NCBI GenBank assembly: GCA_036785325.1
Contig: JAXIVH010000001.1
Coordinates: 8,363,213-8,427,212 of the forward strand
DNA: 64,000 nucleotides
DNA from: Urophycis tenuis
Taxonomy: Eukaryota; Chordata; Actinopteri; Gadiformes; Phycidae
Direction: 5' to 3'
Under the pieces are notes generated by a model. That model saw only the letters and a program-made list of their open reading frames with translations. It had not been told where the DNA came from and did not search any database. Made by a program: the position numbers and the translations under genes. Positions 46,595 to 58,493 of the stretch are shown one piece after another (position 1 is the stretch's first letter; each line of letters opens with the position of its first letter).

Positions 46595-49235
46595 CAGTGT
46601 CAGGGGGGGCTCCGGGCCTTGTTGAAAAGGCTAGTGGCAGACGGGAAAAAACTGTTCTTGTGCCGTGAGGTTTTGGTCCTGATGGACCGCAACCTCCTGC
46701 CAGAGGGGAGTGCCGCAAAGAGTGTGTGACCGGGGTGGGAGGGGTCGGCCATAATCTTGCCTGCACTTCCTGAAGTCCACAACCATCTCCACTGTCTTTA
46801 GAGCGTTGAGCTCTAGGTTGTTACGGCTGCACCATGTCACCAGATGGTCTACCTCCCACCTGTAGACAGACTCATCACCATCAGAAATGAGTCCGATGAG
46901 GGTGGTGTCATCCGCAAACTTAAGAAGCTTGACGGACTGGTGACTGGAGGTGCAGCTGTTTGTGCACAGGGAGAAAAGCAGAGGAGAAAGTACACGGGCC
47001 TGAGGGGAACCGGTGCTGATGGTCTGTGAGACGGAGATGTGTTTACCCAGCTTCACATGCTGCTTCCTGTCAGACAGGAAGTCTGTAATCCACCTGCAGG
47101 TGGAGTTCAGGCACACTAAGCTGGGAGAGCTTCTCCTGAAGCAGAGCCGGAATGATAGTATTGAAAGCAGAGCTGAAATCCACAAACAGGATCCTGGCGT
47201 AGGTTCCTGCGGAGTCCAGGTGCTGGAGGATGAAGTGGAAGGCCAAGTTAACTGCATCGTCTACAGACCTGTTGGCTCTGTAGGCAAACTGCAGGGGGTC
47301 CAGGAGGGGGTTTGTGATGTCTTTCAGGTATGAGAGCACAAGGCGCTCAAAGGACTTCATAACCACAGAGGTCAGGGCGACGGGTCTGAAGTCGTTAAGT
47401 CCTGTGGTCCTTGGCTTCTTGGGGACAGGAATTATGGTAGAGGTCTTGAAGCAGGCTGGCACGTGACATGTCTCCAGTGAGGTGTTGAAAATGTCTGTGA
47501 ACACTGGAGACAGCTGATCAGCGCAGTGCTTCAAGGTGGATGGGGAGACAGAATCCGGTCCAGCAGCTTTTCGGAGGTTCTGTCTCCTGAAGAGTTTGTT
47601 GACGTCCCTCTCGTGGATGGAAAGAGTCGTCGCCGAGGTGGGTGGGGGGGTTCGAGGGGGGGACCTTTAAATTGGGCATTGGTGGAGGTGCCCAGGCCCC
47701 CACTGAGGGGGGGGAGGTGGAAGTGATGAACTGGAGCTGTTGGGAGGTGTCATGGGGGATGGTTGCAGGACTGTCCCTTTGTCTTTCAAAGTGGCAGTAG
47801 AACTCGTTCAGGTCATTGGCCAGACAATGGTCGTTGATGGAGTAGGAGGCTTTAGGCTTGTAGTTGGTGATTTGCCTAAGCCCTTTCCAGACAGACGCAG
47901 AGTCGTTGGCTGAGAAGTGGTGTTGGAGCTTCTCAGAGTACAGTCGTTTAGCCTCTTTCACCGCCTTGCTAAACTTGTACTTTGCCTCTTTATATCTGTC
48001 TTTGTCCCCACTCCTGAAGGCAACTTCCTTATCCAACCTTAACCTTCTGAGTTTGGCTGTGAACCAGGGTTTGTCATTGTTGTAACTCACCCTGGTGCGT
48101 GTTGGAATACAGCTGTCCTCACAGAAACTGATGTAGGACGTCACAGCCTCTGTGTACTCATCCAGACTGTTGGTAGCAGTCCTGAACACATCCCAGTCAG
48201 TAGAGTCCAAACACGCCTGGAGATCCTCCACGGCCTCACTGGTCCACTTCTTTGATGTCCTCACTACAGGTTTGCAGAGCTTTAATTTCTGCCTGTACGC
48301 AGGAATCAGGTGGACCATGACGTGGTCAGAGTGTCCCAGTGCAGCACGGGGGACGGCGTGATAGGCATCCCTGACTGTGGTGTAACAGTGATCCAGAATG
48401 TTCTCCTCTCTGGTCGGGCATTTAATAAACTGTCTATATTTAGGGAGTTCGTGAGTGAGGTTTCCTTTGTTAAAGTCCCCAACGACAATAACTAAGGAGT
48501 CCGGGTTGGTACGCTCCACACACAGTATCTGGTCGGCGAGCATGCGCTATGCATCCTGCACGTTGGCCGACGGTGGAATGTAAACACCGACCAGAATGAA
48601 TGAAGCAAACTCGCGGGGTGAATAAAAAGGCTTACAGTTTATGATGTAAGATTCCAGATCAGGAGAACAGTGCTGCTGGATCGCCGTCACGTCGTTGCAC
48701 CAACCACTGTTGATGTAAAAACAGATTCCTCCACCTAGTTTTGCCGGAGAGTGCCACGTCTCTGTCCGCTCTGTAGAGTTGGAAGCCTGCCAGCTGCAGC
48801 GCAGAGTCTGGTATTAATCCACGTCTCCGTGAAGCACAAAACAGCGGATGAAGAAAAGTCCCTGTTTTTTCCCAACAGCAGTTGTAATTCGTCCAGTTTG
48901 TTGGGCAGTAACCGCACGTTGGAGAGAAATATTCCCGGTAGAGGTGTGCGTAATCCGCGCTGGCGAAGACGCACAAGCGCACCGGCACGTTTCCCTCTCC
49001 TCCGCTGTTTCACTGCGTGAGCAAAGGTGAGCGCACCTTTGACCAGAATGTCAAAAATTTCCAATGTTGGGAGAATGAAAGTAGGAAATACATCCTCTGG
49101 CATTGTTACCCTGATGTTCATGAGCTCTTCTCTGGTGAAAGAGCTCCGGGTGCCATTGCAAAAAACGGAATTAAAACACAAGACAAAACAAAACAACGCG
49201 CACCAACACACCGAGGCGACCGTCCGCGGCGCCAT
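46595..49235 (-). pseudogene. Rex1 endonuclease-reverse transcriptase (copy C)
   Basis: The N-terminal ORF 49235-48735 has a hydrophobic start, 'RGLRTPLPGIFLSNVRLLPN' and endonuclease motif 'AVLCFTETWIN'. A frameshift follows (48988-48659). ORF 48543-47518 holds 'IVVGDFN', 'LGHSDHVMV' and the long spacer. ORF 47534-47070 has RT 'IIPVPKKPRT', 'FRPVALTSVVMKSFERLV', 'PLQFAYRANRSVDDA' and 'FVDFSSAFNTI'. ORF 47257-46631 supplies 'SPLLFSLCTN' and 'KFADDTTLIGL', then 'VVDFRK' is joined directly to 'DYGRPLPPRSHTL', whose other frame reads the terminal 'LPSGRRLRSIRTKTSR'. FADD is intact; several frameshifts and the C-terminal deletion inactivate it. Confidence 0.87.
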
Positions 49236-49300
49236 CTTACTTATGTTTTACTTACTTATGCTATAAGCGACCAGACGTCCGAGATCAAAACTGGGAACAT

Positions 49301-50007
49301 AATCCCAGAGATGGGGGAAAAACATTTAAAAAAAAAAATGATTAGGTTATATATATATATATATATATGTATATGTAACCCGGCCCGTGTGAGACGAGCC
49401 TTTCCACACCCTGGGACTCTGCGTTGTGTTGTTTTGGTGATGATGCAGGGCGGATGAAGGACCAGTCGGACACGGGTGGACGTTATATTTGCGGCTCGGA
49501 CCGTGTTGGGCTTTATTGCGCACCACAGCTGGCAACTTCAACAATACAGAAAAACACTCTCATATGAGACACAGGCAACTCCAAAAGCGGGCCCACGGGC
49601 TAACAAACGGATAGCCCCTTTTAGCTGGCGCTGAATACACCCATAAAACAAACTTATAAATAACTTAAAAACCCATCGGACAGTACATATATCTTCTGAT
49701 CAACACAATGTTAATCACGGCCATCGAACAACATACAAAACACACACTAATATACCAGAACACATTCATTTTCATTTACTGCGCACGTGTTCAGTTCTTA
49801 CCTTCAACAATACAGAAAAACACTGAACAAAGGTGGCGCACGCACCGAACAGAAGCACGAACAACGGTGTTCCACAAGGGACAAAAAGCTACCCCACCGC
49901 AGGTCATAGATGACGCCAAGAAGCGCGATCTCCTGACCACCCAAAGCAACTATGACGCACCGCCATAGTCTAATTTCGGCCGCCATAGTTTCAAGTTCCG
50001 CCCGGAC
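49301..50007. other. No gene seen; possible LTR-like start and a 23-bp direct repeat
   Basis: An (AT)n run (49349-49370) precedes 'tgtaacccggcccgtgtgag' at 49374, which resembles an LTR start, but no matching end was found. 'cttcaacaatacagaaaaac'+'act' occurs at 49536-49558 and 49802-49824. Confidence 0.45.
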
Positions 50008-50482
50008 CAGAGCTAGTGAGCAGAGCTGAGCGGTGTGAATATTCCGCTCCTCTCTCAGATGGCTGTTCTCTCGGCCGCTCCTCGCTCGAAATCAAGTCCG
50101 GCCGCTCCGCTCATTTTCGCTCCCCGCTCCACTTCAAAATCATGCCGCTCCACTGAAATCGCTCCACGCTCGCTCCAATTTAAATGAGGGAGAAATAATC
50201 TACTACGAATTGCCACCTTAAACAGAAAACGTACATCCTAAAGAACTAAGAGCAACGGCAATATATTTCAGTCATAGAACATTTATTTTAAAAGATAGAC
50301 AAGTGCAACAAGAAGACACATGTTTGGATTTGGGCATGCCTCAGACTCGTGGTGTGAGTGGTATCGGAGTGACACTGGAGCGAAACAGAGCGGCCGCTCC
50401 GGCGTCTAAATAAAAAACCGCTCCACGCTCCAGCAACATTCCATCCGCTCCTCGCTCGCTCGCGCTCCGCTCACTAGCTCTG
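50008..50482. mobile_element. hAT MITE with CGCTCC subterminal repeats
   Basis: TIRs CAGAGCTAGTGAGC(A/G)GAGC and the inverse GCTC(C)GCTCACTAGCTCTG are bounded by the perfect 8-bp TSD GCCCGGAC (50000-50007 and 50483-50490). Within 80-120 bp of each end the motif CGCTCC or its complement is repeated many times, as expected for transposase-binding subterminal repeats. No coding. Confidence 0.88.
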
Positions 50483-50490
50483 GCCCGGAC

Positions 50491-51217
50491 TCATTTCACC
50501 TAGGTAAATAGACTTCACTAGCAGCCCAATAATATGCAAACACAGGTGGGCTGCAGCGTTTAATATCCTTGCGGCTGGATTGGCTCCCCAACGTTCTGTT
50601 TCCCCCCGTCGCCATGGCAAGGCGTCCTCGCAACCCCCCGCCCCCCCAGCTGCGCGCTTGACAGTTCACTAGTAGTATAAAGGCTCAGCGCTGTGTTTTA
50701 GTCATTTTTGTATAAATGCTTTCTGAAAACTCCTCAACCCCATTTAGTATGACACATTGTGTCATCAACATTCATATCAGTACCAGCAGTTTGTAAGTAA
50801 TTTGTCAGTAATTGATATGTCATAAATTGGTTCTCAAAATTCACCAGATTGATGCATTTAAATGAAATCTACTGAATTTTTTGAAACTTGTATTGATATT
50901 TTGTATTAACAACATTCTTTCCTTAAATTATTATGTTTACAGTGATTGTTTTATGTGTATTTTTTATGTATGTTGCTTTGGATAAAGGTGCCTGCCAAAT
51001 AGGCTACTTAAACATAAACATATATAAACACCTGAACATTTTCATATCAGCTAAAACCACCAATCTGTTTCACTGGATTCAGAATAAAACCAAATTCTGT
51101 CTTACCTAATAATGTTAGAATTTGAATATTGTTACTTGAGCGACTTATTCGGCTTACAATTATACTGTTAAGAAAGTATTGTCTTATACTTTGCCTAAAA
51201 TGAGAATGCATCATAAT
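50491..51217. other. No gene seen
   Basis: AT-rich. 'ttgctttggataaaggtgcctgccaaatagg' -type sequence near 50970-51002 resembles the 3' tail of fish SINEs. Otherwise nothing. Confidence 0.4.
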
Positions 51218-51310
51218 CAGTGGCGGCTGGTGTATTTTGTTTTAGGTGGGGCTGAAAACTAAACCCCTGTAGGGGGGTCTGGGGTCATCCTCCCCCGGAA
51301 GATTTTTTGT
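51218..51310. mobile_element. End of an hAT-type repeat (CAGTGGCGGCTGG)
   Basis: Starts CAGTGGCGGCTGGTGTATTTT, followed by 'ggtggggctgaaaa' and 'ggggggtctggggtc', a familiar fish hAT-type MITE end. No opposite terminus found, so it is a fragment. Confidence 0.45.
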
Positions 51311-51494
51311 GATTTTCACATACAAATGAAGCATTCTGGTGTATTCTGACAAAATAATAAAGACAAAATAGAACATTTCCTTACAAAGACGAATGGCGCC
51401 GGAGAACTAAGTTTTAACTTAATTTATTTGCTTTGTTGAATTCAGCAAGATTTAAAGTGCAAATACATCAATAAAAAATGGGAATTATACACAA

Positions 51495-52055
51495 GTTAAA
51501 ATTCAAGTCAATTCAATTTATTGAGTGCCAAAACATTACATGACTTATGGCGCTTTACAGTGTTGAACATTCAAAGAAAGCCCAGGAGTAACAGGGGCGA
51601 GGACAAACTCCCTATAATTGGAGATACATACAGGTAGAAACCTCAAGCAGATCCACGACTCAAGGGCCTGACCCATCTGCCTAGGGTCAGTTACAGGGCA
51701 GTATACATGATAAATAAATAGGTTAGTTAGGTGTAGAGGATAGAGCATGGTGTACCAGTATGATAATGCATGAATCCCATTTAGTGTCAGAAAGTTCAAA
51801 TAGTCCAGTGTAGGGATGAATTGTCATAGGGCAGTAGTGGCTCGCTAGGTAGTGCAGGCCAGGAATCCGGCCAAGGGGACAGCAACAGGCGATGGTAGGG
51901 CAGTCATAGGATGGGACTTCAGGTGCGATGAGGGCCAAATACAAGGATGGCTGATGACGTTTCATGAGTTTCATGATGGTTAGTATTAATAAGTGTATCA
52001 ATGGTACTATATAAGTGTATCAATGGTACTATATAGTGTTATGCCTGGTGCCGCG
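51495..52055. repeat. Anonymous fish repeat ('caatttattgagtgcc ... aaactccct')
   Basis: Contains 'ttcaatttattgagtgcc', 'ggcgctttacag', 'ggggcgaggacaaactccct' and 'aggtagaaacctcaagcag', motifs shared by a very common fish interspersed repeat, probably a LINE 3' UTR. Two perfect 22-bp units ('aagtgtatcaatggtactat'+AT) stand at 51992-52013 and 52014-52035. Confidence 0.5.
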
Positions 52056-52059
52056 ACGC

Positions 52060-54690
52060 TGCTGTGGTTTGCACACACTGCTCAACACTGGTGGAGTTTA
52101 TGGTCATTAAATGCCGGCCATTCTACCTGCCGAGGGAATTTAGTGCCATACTCCTGGTAGCAATATACATTCCCCCTGGCAATAATATCCTGGACAATGT
52201 CTACACCACACATAGAGGGGCCTACAAAGCCCTCCCCCTGCCCCACCTAGGAGCCTCAGAACACACCACCACTATGTTAATGCCTGCTTACAGACCGCTG
52301 GTCAAAGTCATCAGACCAACAACAAAGCAGGTACGCATGTGGCCTGAGGGGTCTTCAGAGACACTCCAGGACTGCTTCCTCATCACCGACTGGAGCATGT
52401 TCAGACGGCCAGCCACCTACATCAACACCACAGAACTCCAGGAGTACACAGACACTGTCACTTCCTACATGCGGAAATGCATTGATGACGTCACGGTCAC
52501 CAAGAACATCCGCATTCGGGCCAACCAGAAGCCATGGCTGACAGGGTAAGTCTACAGACTCCTGAGGGCTCGGAACACCACCTTCAGAGCTGGAGACGAG
52601 GTGGGCCTGAAGGCAGCCAGGGCCAACCTGGCACGAGGCATCAGGAAGGCCAAGAGACGGTACTCCAAGAGGATCGCCGACCGCTTCAGCAACAGCAGAG
52701 ACACCAGGAACCTGTGCCGAGGGATCCAAACCTTAAAGGACTACAAGCCCTCTCCGCAGACCTGCGACAGCTCCACCCCTCTGCTGAACGAGCTGAACGA
52801 CTTCTTCGCCCGCTTTGAGGCAGACAACAGCACCCCGGCAGAGAAGACCCCGCCCCCTCCCAGCGACCAGGTGTTGACGCTAACCCCAGACAGCGTGAGG
52901 CGATCCCTCAGGGGGACGAACCCACGAAAAGCCTCTGGTCCCGACAACATTCCTGGTCGTGTACTGAGTGACTGTGCTGAGGAACTCACAGATGTCTTCA
53001 ACACCTCACTGAGCCAGGCTGTTGTCCCCACGTGCCTCAAAGCCACCACCATCATCCCGGTGCCGAAAAAGTCGTCTCCCTCCTCCCACAATGACTACCG
53101 CCCAGTCGCACTCACTCCCATCCTCATGAAGTGCTTCGAGCGGCTAGTCATGCACCACATAAAATCTGCTCTCCCCCCCACCCTGGACCCTTTCCAGTTT
53201 GCATATCGGTCCAACCGTTCGACTGATGATGCCATCTCCTCTGCCCTCCACTCTGCCCTCACCCACCTGGACACAAAAGACTCGTATGTCAGAATGCTGT
53301 TCATCGACTTCAGCTCAGCATTCAATACAATCATCCCCCAGCAGCTCATTCACAAACTGGGCCAGCTGGGACTCAATACATCCCTGTGCAACTGGCTGTT
53401 GGACTTCCTGACTGGGAGACCACAGGCAGTTCGGGTCGGCAGCAGCACCTCCAGCACCATCACATTGAACATGGGGACCCCCCAAGGATGTGTGCTTAGC
53501 CCCCTCCTCTTCACTCTGCTGACCCACGACTGCACACCAACATCCAGCTCCAACATCTTCATCAAGTTTGCGGATGACACGACTGTGGTGGGTCTCATCA
53601 ACAACGGCGATGAGACGATCTACAGGAGTGAGGTGAACAGGCTAGCTACGTGATGCAAGGACAACAATCTCCGTCTGAATGTGGAGAAGACGAAGGAGAT
53701 TGTTGTGGACTTCAGGAGAATGCACACACTGCATGCTCCACTGATCATCAACGATGCTACAGTGGAGAGGGTGAGCAGCACCAAGTTCCTGGGTGTGCAC
53801 ATCTCCGAAGACCTGTCCTGGACCCAAAAAACCGCATCACTGGCCAAAAAAGCCCAACAACGCCTGTACTTCCTCCGCAAACTGAAAAGAGCTGGGGCCT
53901 CATCCACCATCATGCAAACTTTCTACAGAGGCACCATCATCGAGAGCCTCCTGACCAGCTGCATCACTGTGTGGTACGGTGCCTGCACCGTGTCCTGCCG
54001 CAAGACACTCCAGCGCATAGTGAGAGCAGCTGAGAGGATCATCGGTGTATCTCTCCCCCCCATTTTGGACATTTACACCACCCGCCTCACCAGCAAAGCC
54101 ATCAGGATTGCTGGTGACCCCACCCACCCATCCCACAGTATCTTCAGCCTTCTGCCGTCGGGAAGGAGACTGCGGAGTCTCCGGACCAGAACCAGCAGGC
54201 TAAAAGACAGCTTCTTTCATCAAGCTGTCCGGAGGCTCAACTCCCTTCCTGCTCTGCCCCTGGCCCTCCCCCCTCCTCTGCCCCCTGCCACAGACTCTAA
54301 CCTTGCACCCACCAGCACCATCTGACCTACCAGACCATCTCCCTCCCACCCACCACCACTCACAAACTCTTATCTCCACTTGGACACTTTAGACTGTCTT
54401 TTGAATGTCTTTGAATATATTTGCACTGTTTTTTTCTTCTTTTTTTTTGAAACAACGCACTACCTCACTTTTCACTCACTTTTTTTTTCACTTGTACTTT
54501 TCTGTGTTTCTGTGTTTTCTGCACAATGTATGTTTGTCTGTTTGTCTACTGTCTGATTGTTCTGTCCACTTGTTCATTTTGCACCGCAGGTCTGAGAGGA
54601 CTGCAATTTCATCTGTGCTATATGCCTGCCACGTAGCATACTTGACAATAAAGATACTTGAATCTTGAATGTTGAATCTTGAATCTAACA
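52060..54690 (+). mobile_element. Rex1 LINE copy D (plus), best preserved
   Basis: Runs from the endonuclease C-terminal half through RT to a 3' UTR with AATAAA (54649-54654) and a (TTGAATC)n tail (54655-54687). 5'-truncated before the endonuclease start. Its 3' region continues past the usual polyadenylation signal by only the tail repeats. Confidence 0.9.
52064..54325 (+). pseudogene. Rex1 endonuclease-reverse transcriptase (copy D), two nonsense codons
   Basis: The whole stretch is one frame with only two stops: TAA at 52547-52549 and TGA at 53651-53653. The latter stands where relatives have Trp (context 'RLAT*CKDNNL'). The endonuclease part keeps 'VAIYIPPGNN' but is joined directly to 'ILDNVYTTHRGAYKALPLPH', so its middle is deleted. 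RT motifs are complete: 'RKASGPDNIPGRVL', 'IIPVPKKSSPSS', 'DYRPVALTPILMK', 'PFQFAYRSNRSTDDA', 'LFIDFSSAFNTIIP', 'GTPQGCVLSPLLFTL', 'IKFADDTTVVGL', 'KFLGVHISEDLSW'. It ends with 'LLPSGRRLRSLRTRTSRLKD'. Absence of frameshifts over 2.2 kb marks it as the youngest Rex1 here. Confidence 0.92.
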
Positions 54691-54830
54691 CTATAGAGAG
54701 AAAAGGCAAGAGAGGGGAGTTGAGAGAGAGAGAGAGAGAGAGAGGGAGAAGAGGGAGTTGAACGACATGACAGAGAGAAGAGGTAAGAGGGAGAGTTGAG
54801 AGAGAGACAGAGGGAGATACAATATGCACA
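54691..54830. repeat. GA-rich simple repeat
   Basis: (GA)n with a core run at about 54720-54748 and degenerate 'agagggagttgag' units repeated three times. Confidence 0.85.
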
Positions 54831-55640
54831 CTGGTCATGATGCCACCATAGGAAAGCTAGACTAGCTATAATGTATAGCCACTGTCCATCTGATTGTCTA
54901 GTTAGCCAGCGCTAATAGCCCTGTTGGCCCCTGTTGGCTTTTACAATCTTTATCTTTATCATCTATTTCAACTTTATGTTTTTCAAGTATGTCATTTCCT
55001 CATTTCATTCATTTAATTGACAAGCAATTCTATTACGGTCATACTCTTGTTTGTTAGCCTAGCTGGCTACGATTTCAGTACTCCTTCTTAACTCTGTGTA
55101 ATATAATACAACCAATAGTACATTAGTGTTAAATCTTACTTGTGAAAAGTAATCCCCCAATTCCTATTTTCGACGCTCCGCTCATTTGAGCAGGAGTACG
55201 CTGAGCACCAGCCCGGCATCCTTATTTTCTTCTGTAGATGCTACCTGTCAGCTGTTGCTGTCAAGCTGCTCGCCGGCTCCTCATCCCCACTCCAAGATGG
55301 CGGGCGAATTTCTCGCGTAGCAGCAGCCAATGCTGCGTCTACGTTATAAGATGTCTATGCTCAGGCCTGCCGCCATGATTGCTGAAAAATCCTGAAACTT
55401 GATATTGAAGCATTATTTTGAAAGTTGAACATGTTTGCCTTGTGGAAAAGTCCTTCAGCAAATATTTTGTTGTGCATTGACTTTTTGTGAAAATTTGTCA
55501 CAGGTTGAAATAACCCAGAATTTCGTACATATGCTCTGTGGACATCCCAAAAAATGCAATATGAATAATAAAGTTTAATTTAAGAAAAGTTTATTTTAAG
55601 AAAATCCCCTGTCATTTAGGTTAATTAAAAAAATATTTAA
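54831..55640. other. No gene seen
   Basis: AT-rich anonymous sequence with no recognisable ORF or repeat ends. Confidence 0.45.
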
Positions 55641-55645
55641 TATCC

Positions 55646-55933
55646 ATGGTTCTATGCCTGCCCCTTCATAACTGTACTGTAAATAAAGCCGTGCAGAGTA
55701 GGAGACAGATTTGGTGGAGTATTCCAGCTGACATAGCTGCAGTGTTAGTAGTGTTTGCCGTTGTAGCGGCCACCGTCGTTGCGCCAGCTGTGTTGGTCAT
55801 AGCGCTGCTTGAAGCAGAGGCAGTGGTCAAGGCCATCGTGGAACCAGCACTGGATGTCATAGCTGGGCTTGAAGAACCAGCACTGGTTGAAGCCACTGAA
55901 GGTGCGACTGTGCCATGTGCTGACACTAAATAA
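55646..55933 (+). other. Ala/Val/Glu-rich ORF with internal repeat, origin unknown
   Basis: A 95-aa frame, open on both strands (plus strand Ala/Val/Glu-rich, minus strand Ala/Ser/Thr-rich). The DNA is an imperfect two-unit repeat of about 60 bp ('ccagctgtgttggtcatagc' against 'ccagcactggatgtcatagc'). Openness on both strands follows from the repeat composition, so coding is unproven. I do not recognise the protein; GC content is higher than that of the neighbours. Confidence 0.25.
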
Positions 55934-56063
55934 ATGAGGATTGCAGAGAGAAGACCGCTTAGACTCGTATTTCAAATCCGCTGTTCACTTCGTAGTAGGA
56001 TGAATAAGTTTGTCAAATTACCAATTAGACATAGGCCTATCAGAAGATTGAGTGAAATGGTAA

Positions 56064-57659
56064 TGTAACCCAGTACATAATTGGGGATAATATTATTAGT
56101 TCTTTGAAATTATATATATTTTTATTTATCAACCCTTATTTGGTTATTATTTTCCCATTTATATTTATCTTGCACACACCCAGTATTTATTTGTATATTA
56201 TTTTCGAGAAAAAAGTAGTTCCATCCTCTTCTCGCGAGAGTTAGAGCAGAGCGAGAGTGCGGAGGGAGACTAGAGTCAGAGCGGGAAAGAATGAGAAATA
56301 CAGAAGCAAGTCACTCTCTAGTAAACAAAAACGGCGGTTGTTAACTCACTTTAGAGCACAGAAAAAGTCTGGAAACTACACCTACCGGGAGTAGAGGGAT
56401 TGTAGAGGACCTGTGGGTTGTTGTTTTTGGCAGAGACCTGGTGAGTTACCTGAGCTAACTTAGAGCTAACTAGTGCTAGCTAATGCTAACCGCAGTAGCC
56501 ACAGTGTGTATTGGGCCGCGACACGGCCGAAAACTTGTGAACACATGAACGTGACTTGCCGCTACTAATTACTGTGTGTGTCGAGAGGTAAAGCTGCACA
56601 TTTTGCTCGGTTAATCTGATGAAGAATGGGGTGTGTTGTTTATTTTGCTGCTGTGGGTATTTTTCTGTGTTTATTTCAAGATGCACTGGTTAAAGATGTG
56701 TGTTCTGTTGAAAACTGCTAAAGAGGTTAATTCATAACAAAGGCAGACACTCTGGAATCTTGAATTTAATATTTTAATGTGCGTTAAAGGTGCATTCTGT
56801 CATGTGTGCAATGGTTAAAAAAGGTTAAAATTGATAATATTTCATATAGAAACTGATCTAAAATTACCATATCTCATGGTAAATGGATAAAAACAATTAA
56901 TGTTGATTTAAAATGTGTGAAAATACTCACCTTGAAGTTAAAAAAGAGAACTATACAGTTAAAAAAGATATTTAATTCCATCATTACTGAGTTCCAGCAT
57001 CCTGTGTGTTGAGATATTTGAATATGGCCATAACAGAGAAGTTTGGTCAGTGATTTAGAAATAGTCCTGTCTTTATAAAGGCTAGGTTTTTTGAGCACCC
57101 TCAGAACTTACCGTAGATGTGGATCGGGATTCTCCTCGTGGAAGGAGATGGCGAGCCAGTGATACCAAAGGAGCTGAGAACCAGCACCTGAGCCTGAGGA
57201 GGACATCCAGCCCTTCTTCACCGTAGTGTGTGTGTACCACACACACACACCTGACTTTTGAGCCCCTGACTATTTTATTTTATTTTCCCCTGATTTGACT
57301 TGACTTTTGAATAACGCGCGCTGCAGCACCAAGGACATTAAAGGACACTTGAAGGAACATTGAGGAACATTTAAGGACATTAAAGGAACATTACCTTTCC
57401 TATAAGAGCACTTTTTGTTGTTTTATATTGAAAAAAAATACTGAAACATTGAAAGATCAGTTGTAAAAATACTGAATTTATTTTCTTATTTTATTCTTTA
57501 TTTTTCCATTCAAACAGTTTGGTTCAATACATTGAACTTGCATTTAAACTACTACGTGGCTCCGTTTATTAATTGTGGTTGTCCAATTCTTCAAACCCTC
57601 CTCTACGAACCTAGTCCTGGTCCATTCATTAGTAACCCTATTACACCGAGCGGGTTACA
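56064..57659. mobile_element. Putative long solo LTR
   Basis: Starts TGTAACCCAGTAC and ends GAGCGGGTTACA, an 8-base TGTAACCC/GGGTTACA inverted terminus. It is flanked by GTAA at 56060-56063 and 57660-57663. No ORF of note over 1.6 kb; it contains several AATAAA-like signals and a G+C-rich middle with a splice-donor-like 'cctggtgagt' (about 56439). A 4-bp duplication and TG...CA termini fit a retroviral or gypsy solo LTR. The alternative is a DNA element with 8-bp TIRs. Confidence 0.5.
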
Positions 57660-57663
57660 GTAA

Positions 57664-58397
57664 GAAGCATTTTCATCACTGGCTAATTCTGTAAAAGTGA
57701 ATATACTGAGTAACAGAAGACTTCAACAAAAATATATTGTTCTATATATAGAACAAATTGCACCCTGTACCACTGCATTCAATTACTCAATTACTGGTCT
57801 CAGGTGTTCTCCCGTTTTGCAATCGGCTTCTCTCTGTTTGCCTCCACTTTTATAAAGTGAACCACAGCATTCACGTTGACATAAAAAACTGGTTTCTTTA
57901 GGCTAACCTAAAAAAACAAAAGATCATTCTTTAGAAGTCACCAAAAGGTGGTGCACCAATGTTGTATTCAGCCTTGTGTCCATTACAACGTGTACTGCTA
58001 ATATAGATTTATTAGCTGTCTTCCTTCATGAAAGGAGTGTACTGTGTGACAATGAATGTGCTTGCTGTTTGTTTATTGACTACGATTAGAAGGAATGTAG
58101 GTGCTACACCTTCCTACTCATGATAAACAATGTAGGTGTAATGAAGAACTTCATAAAATGTTACAACTCTTGCGCACATTAAGTATCACACTCAATGAAA
58201 GGGCAATGTAGAAGTGCCATTCTACATAACTTAATATATTTTTTAGACTTATCCCAGTTTCAATTATTTGTAAAGTAAAATTACTACAAATAAGTAATGA
58301 AGGTTAAAAGTCCAATCAACAATCAACTAAAATGTGTCATTTTAAGCAATAACAGAAACTTTATGAACACAATTGTTAGATAGTCACAATGTATACA
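57664..58397. other. No gene seen
   Basis: AT-rich, no ORF or repeat structure recognised. Confidence 0.45.
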
Positions 58398-58493
58398 GGC
58401 TTGTGTCATATTATTAACATATGACACAAGCCATTAACTGAAATTACATGACTTAAATAAAATGTGTTTAAGTCATGTAATTTCAGTTAATGG
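58398..58493. repeat. Two adjacent perfect hairpins (14-bp and 27-bp arms)
   Basis: Arms 58398-58411 and 58419-58432 enclose a 7-base loop. Arms 58431-58457 and 58467-58493 enclose a 9-base loop. The hairpins share the two bases CC at 58431-58432. No mismatches in either stem. Confidence 0.9.

Larger units (their letters stand above)
45757..49300 (-). mobile_element. Rex1 LINE copy C (minus), near full length with deletion
   Basis: The 3' tail is a (GATTCT)n run at 45757-45780 on the minus strand. The coding part runs from 46520 to 49235. It retains the protein N-terminus, endonuclease and RT but has lost about 170 codons near the C-terminus and carries a 512-bp insertion in the 3' UTR. Confidence 0.85.

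Noticed and set aside
49374..57659. One large LTR element from TGTAACCCGG (49374) to GGGTTACA (57659)
   Set aside because: The two start sequences differ after TGTAACCC, the interval contains unrelated elements, and the 56064 start has the matching GTAA duplication.
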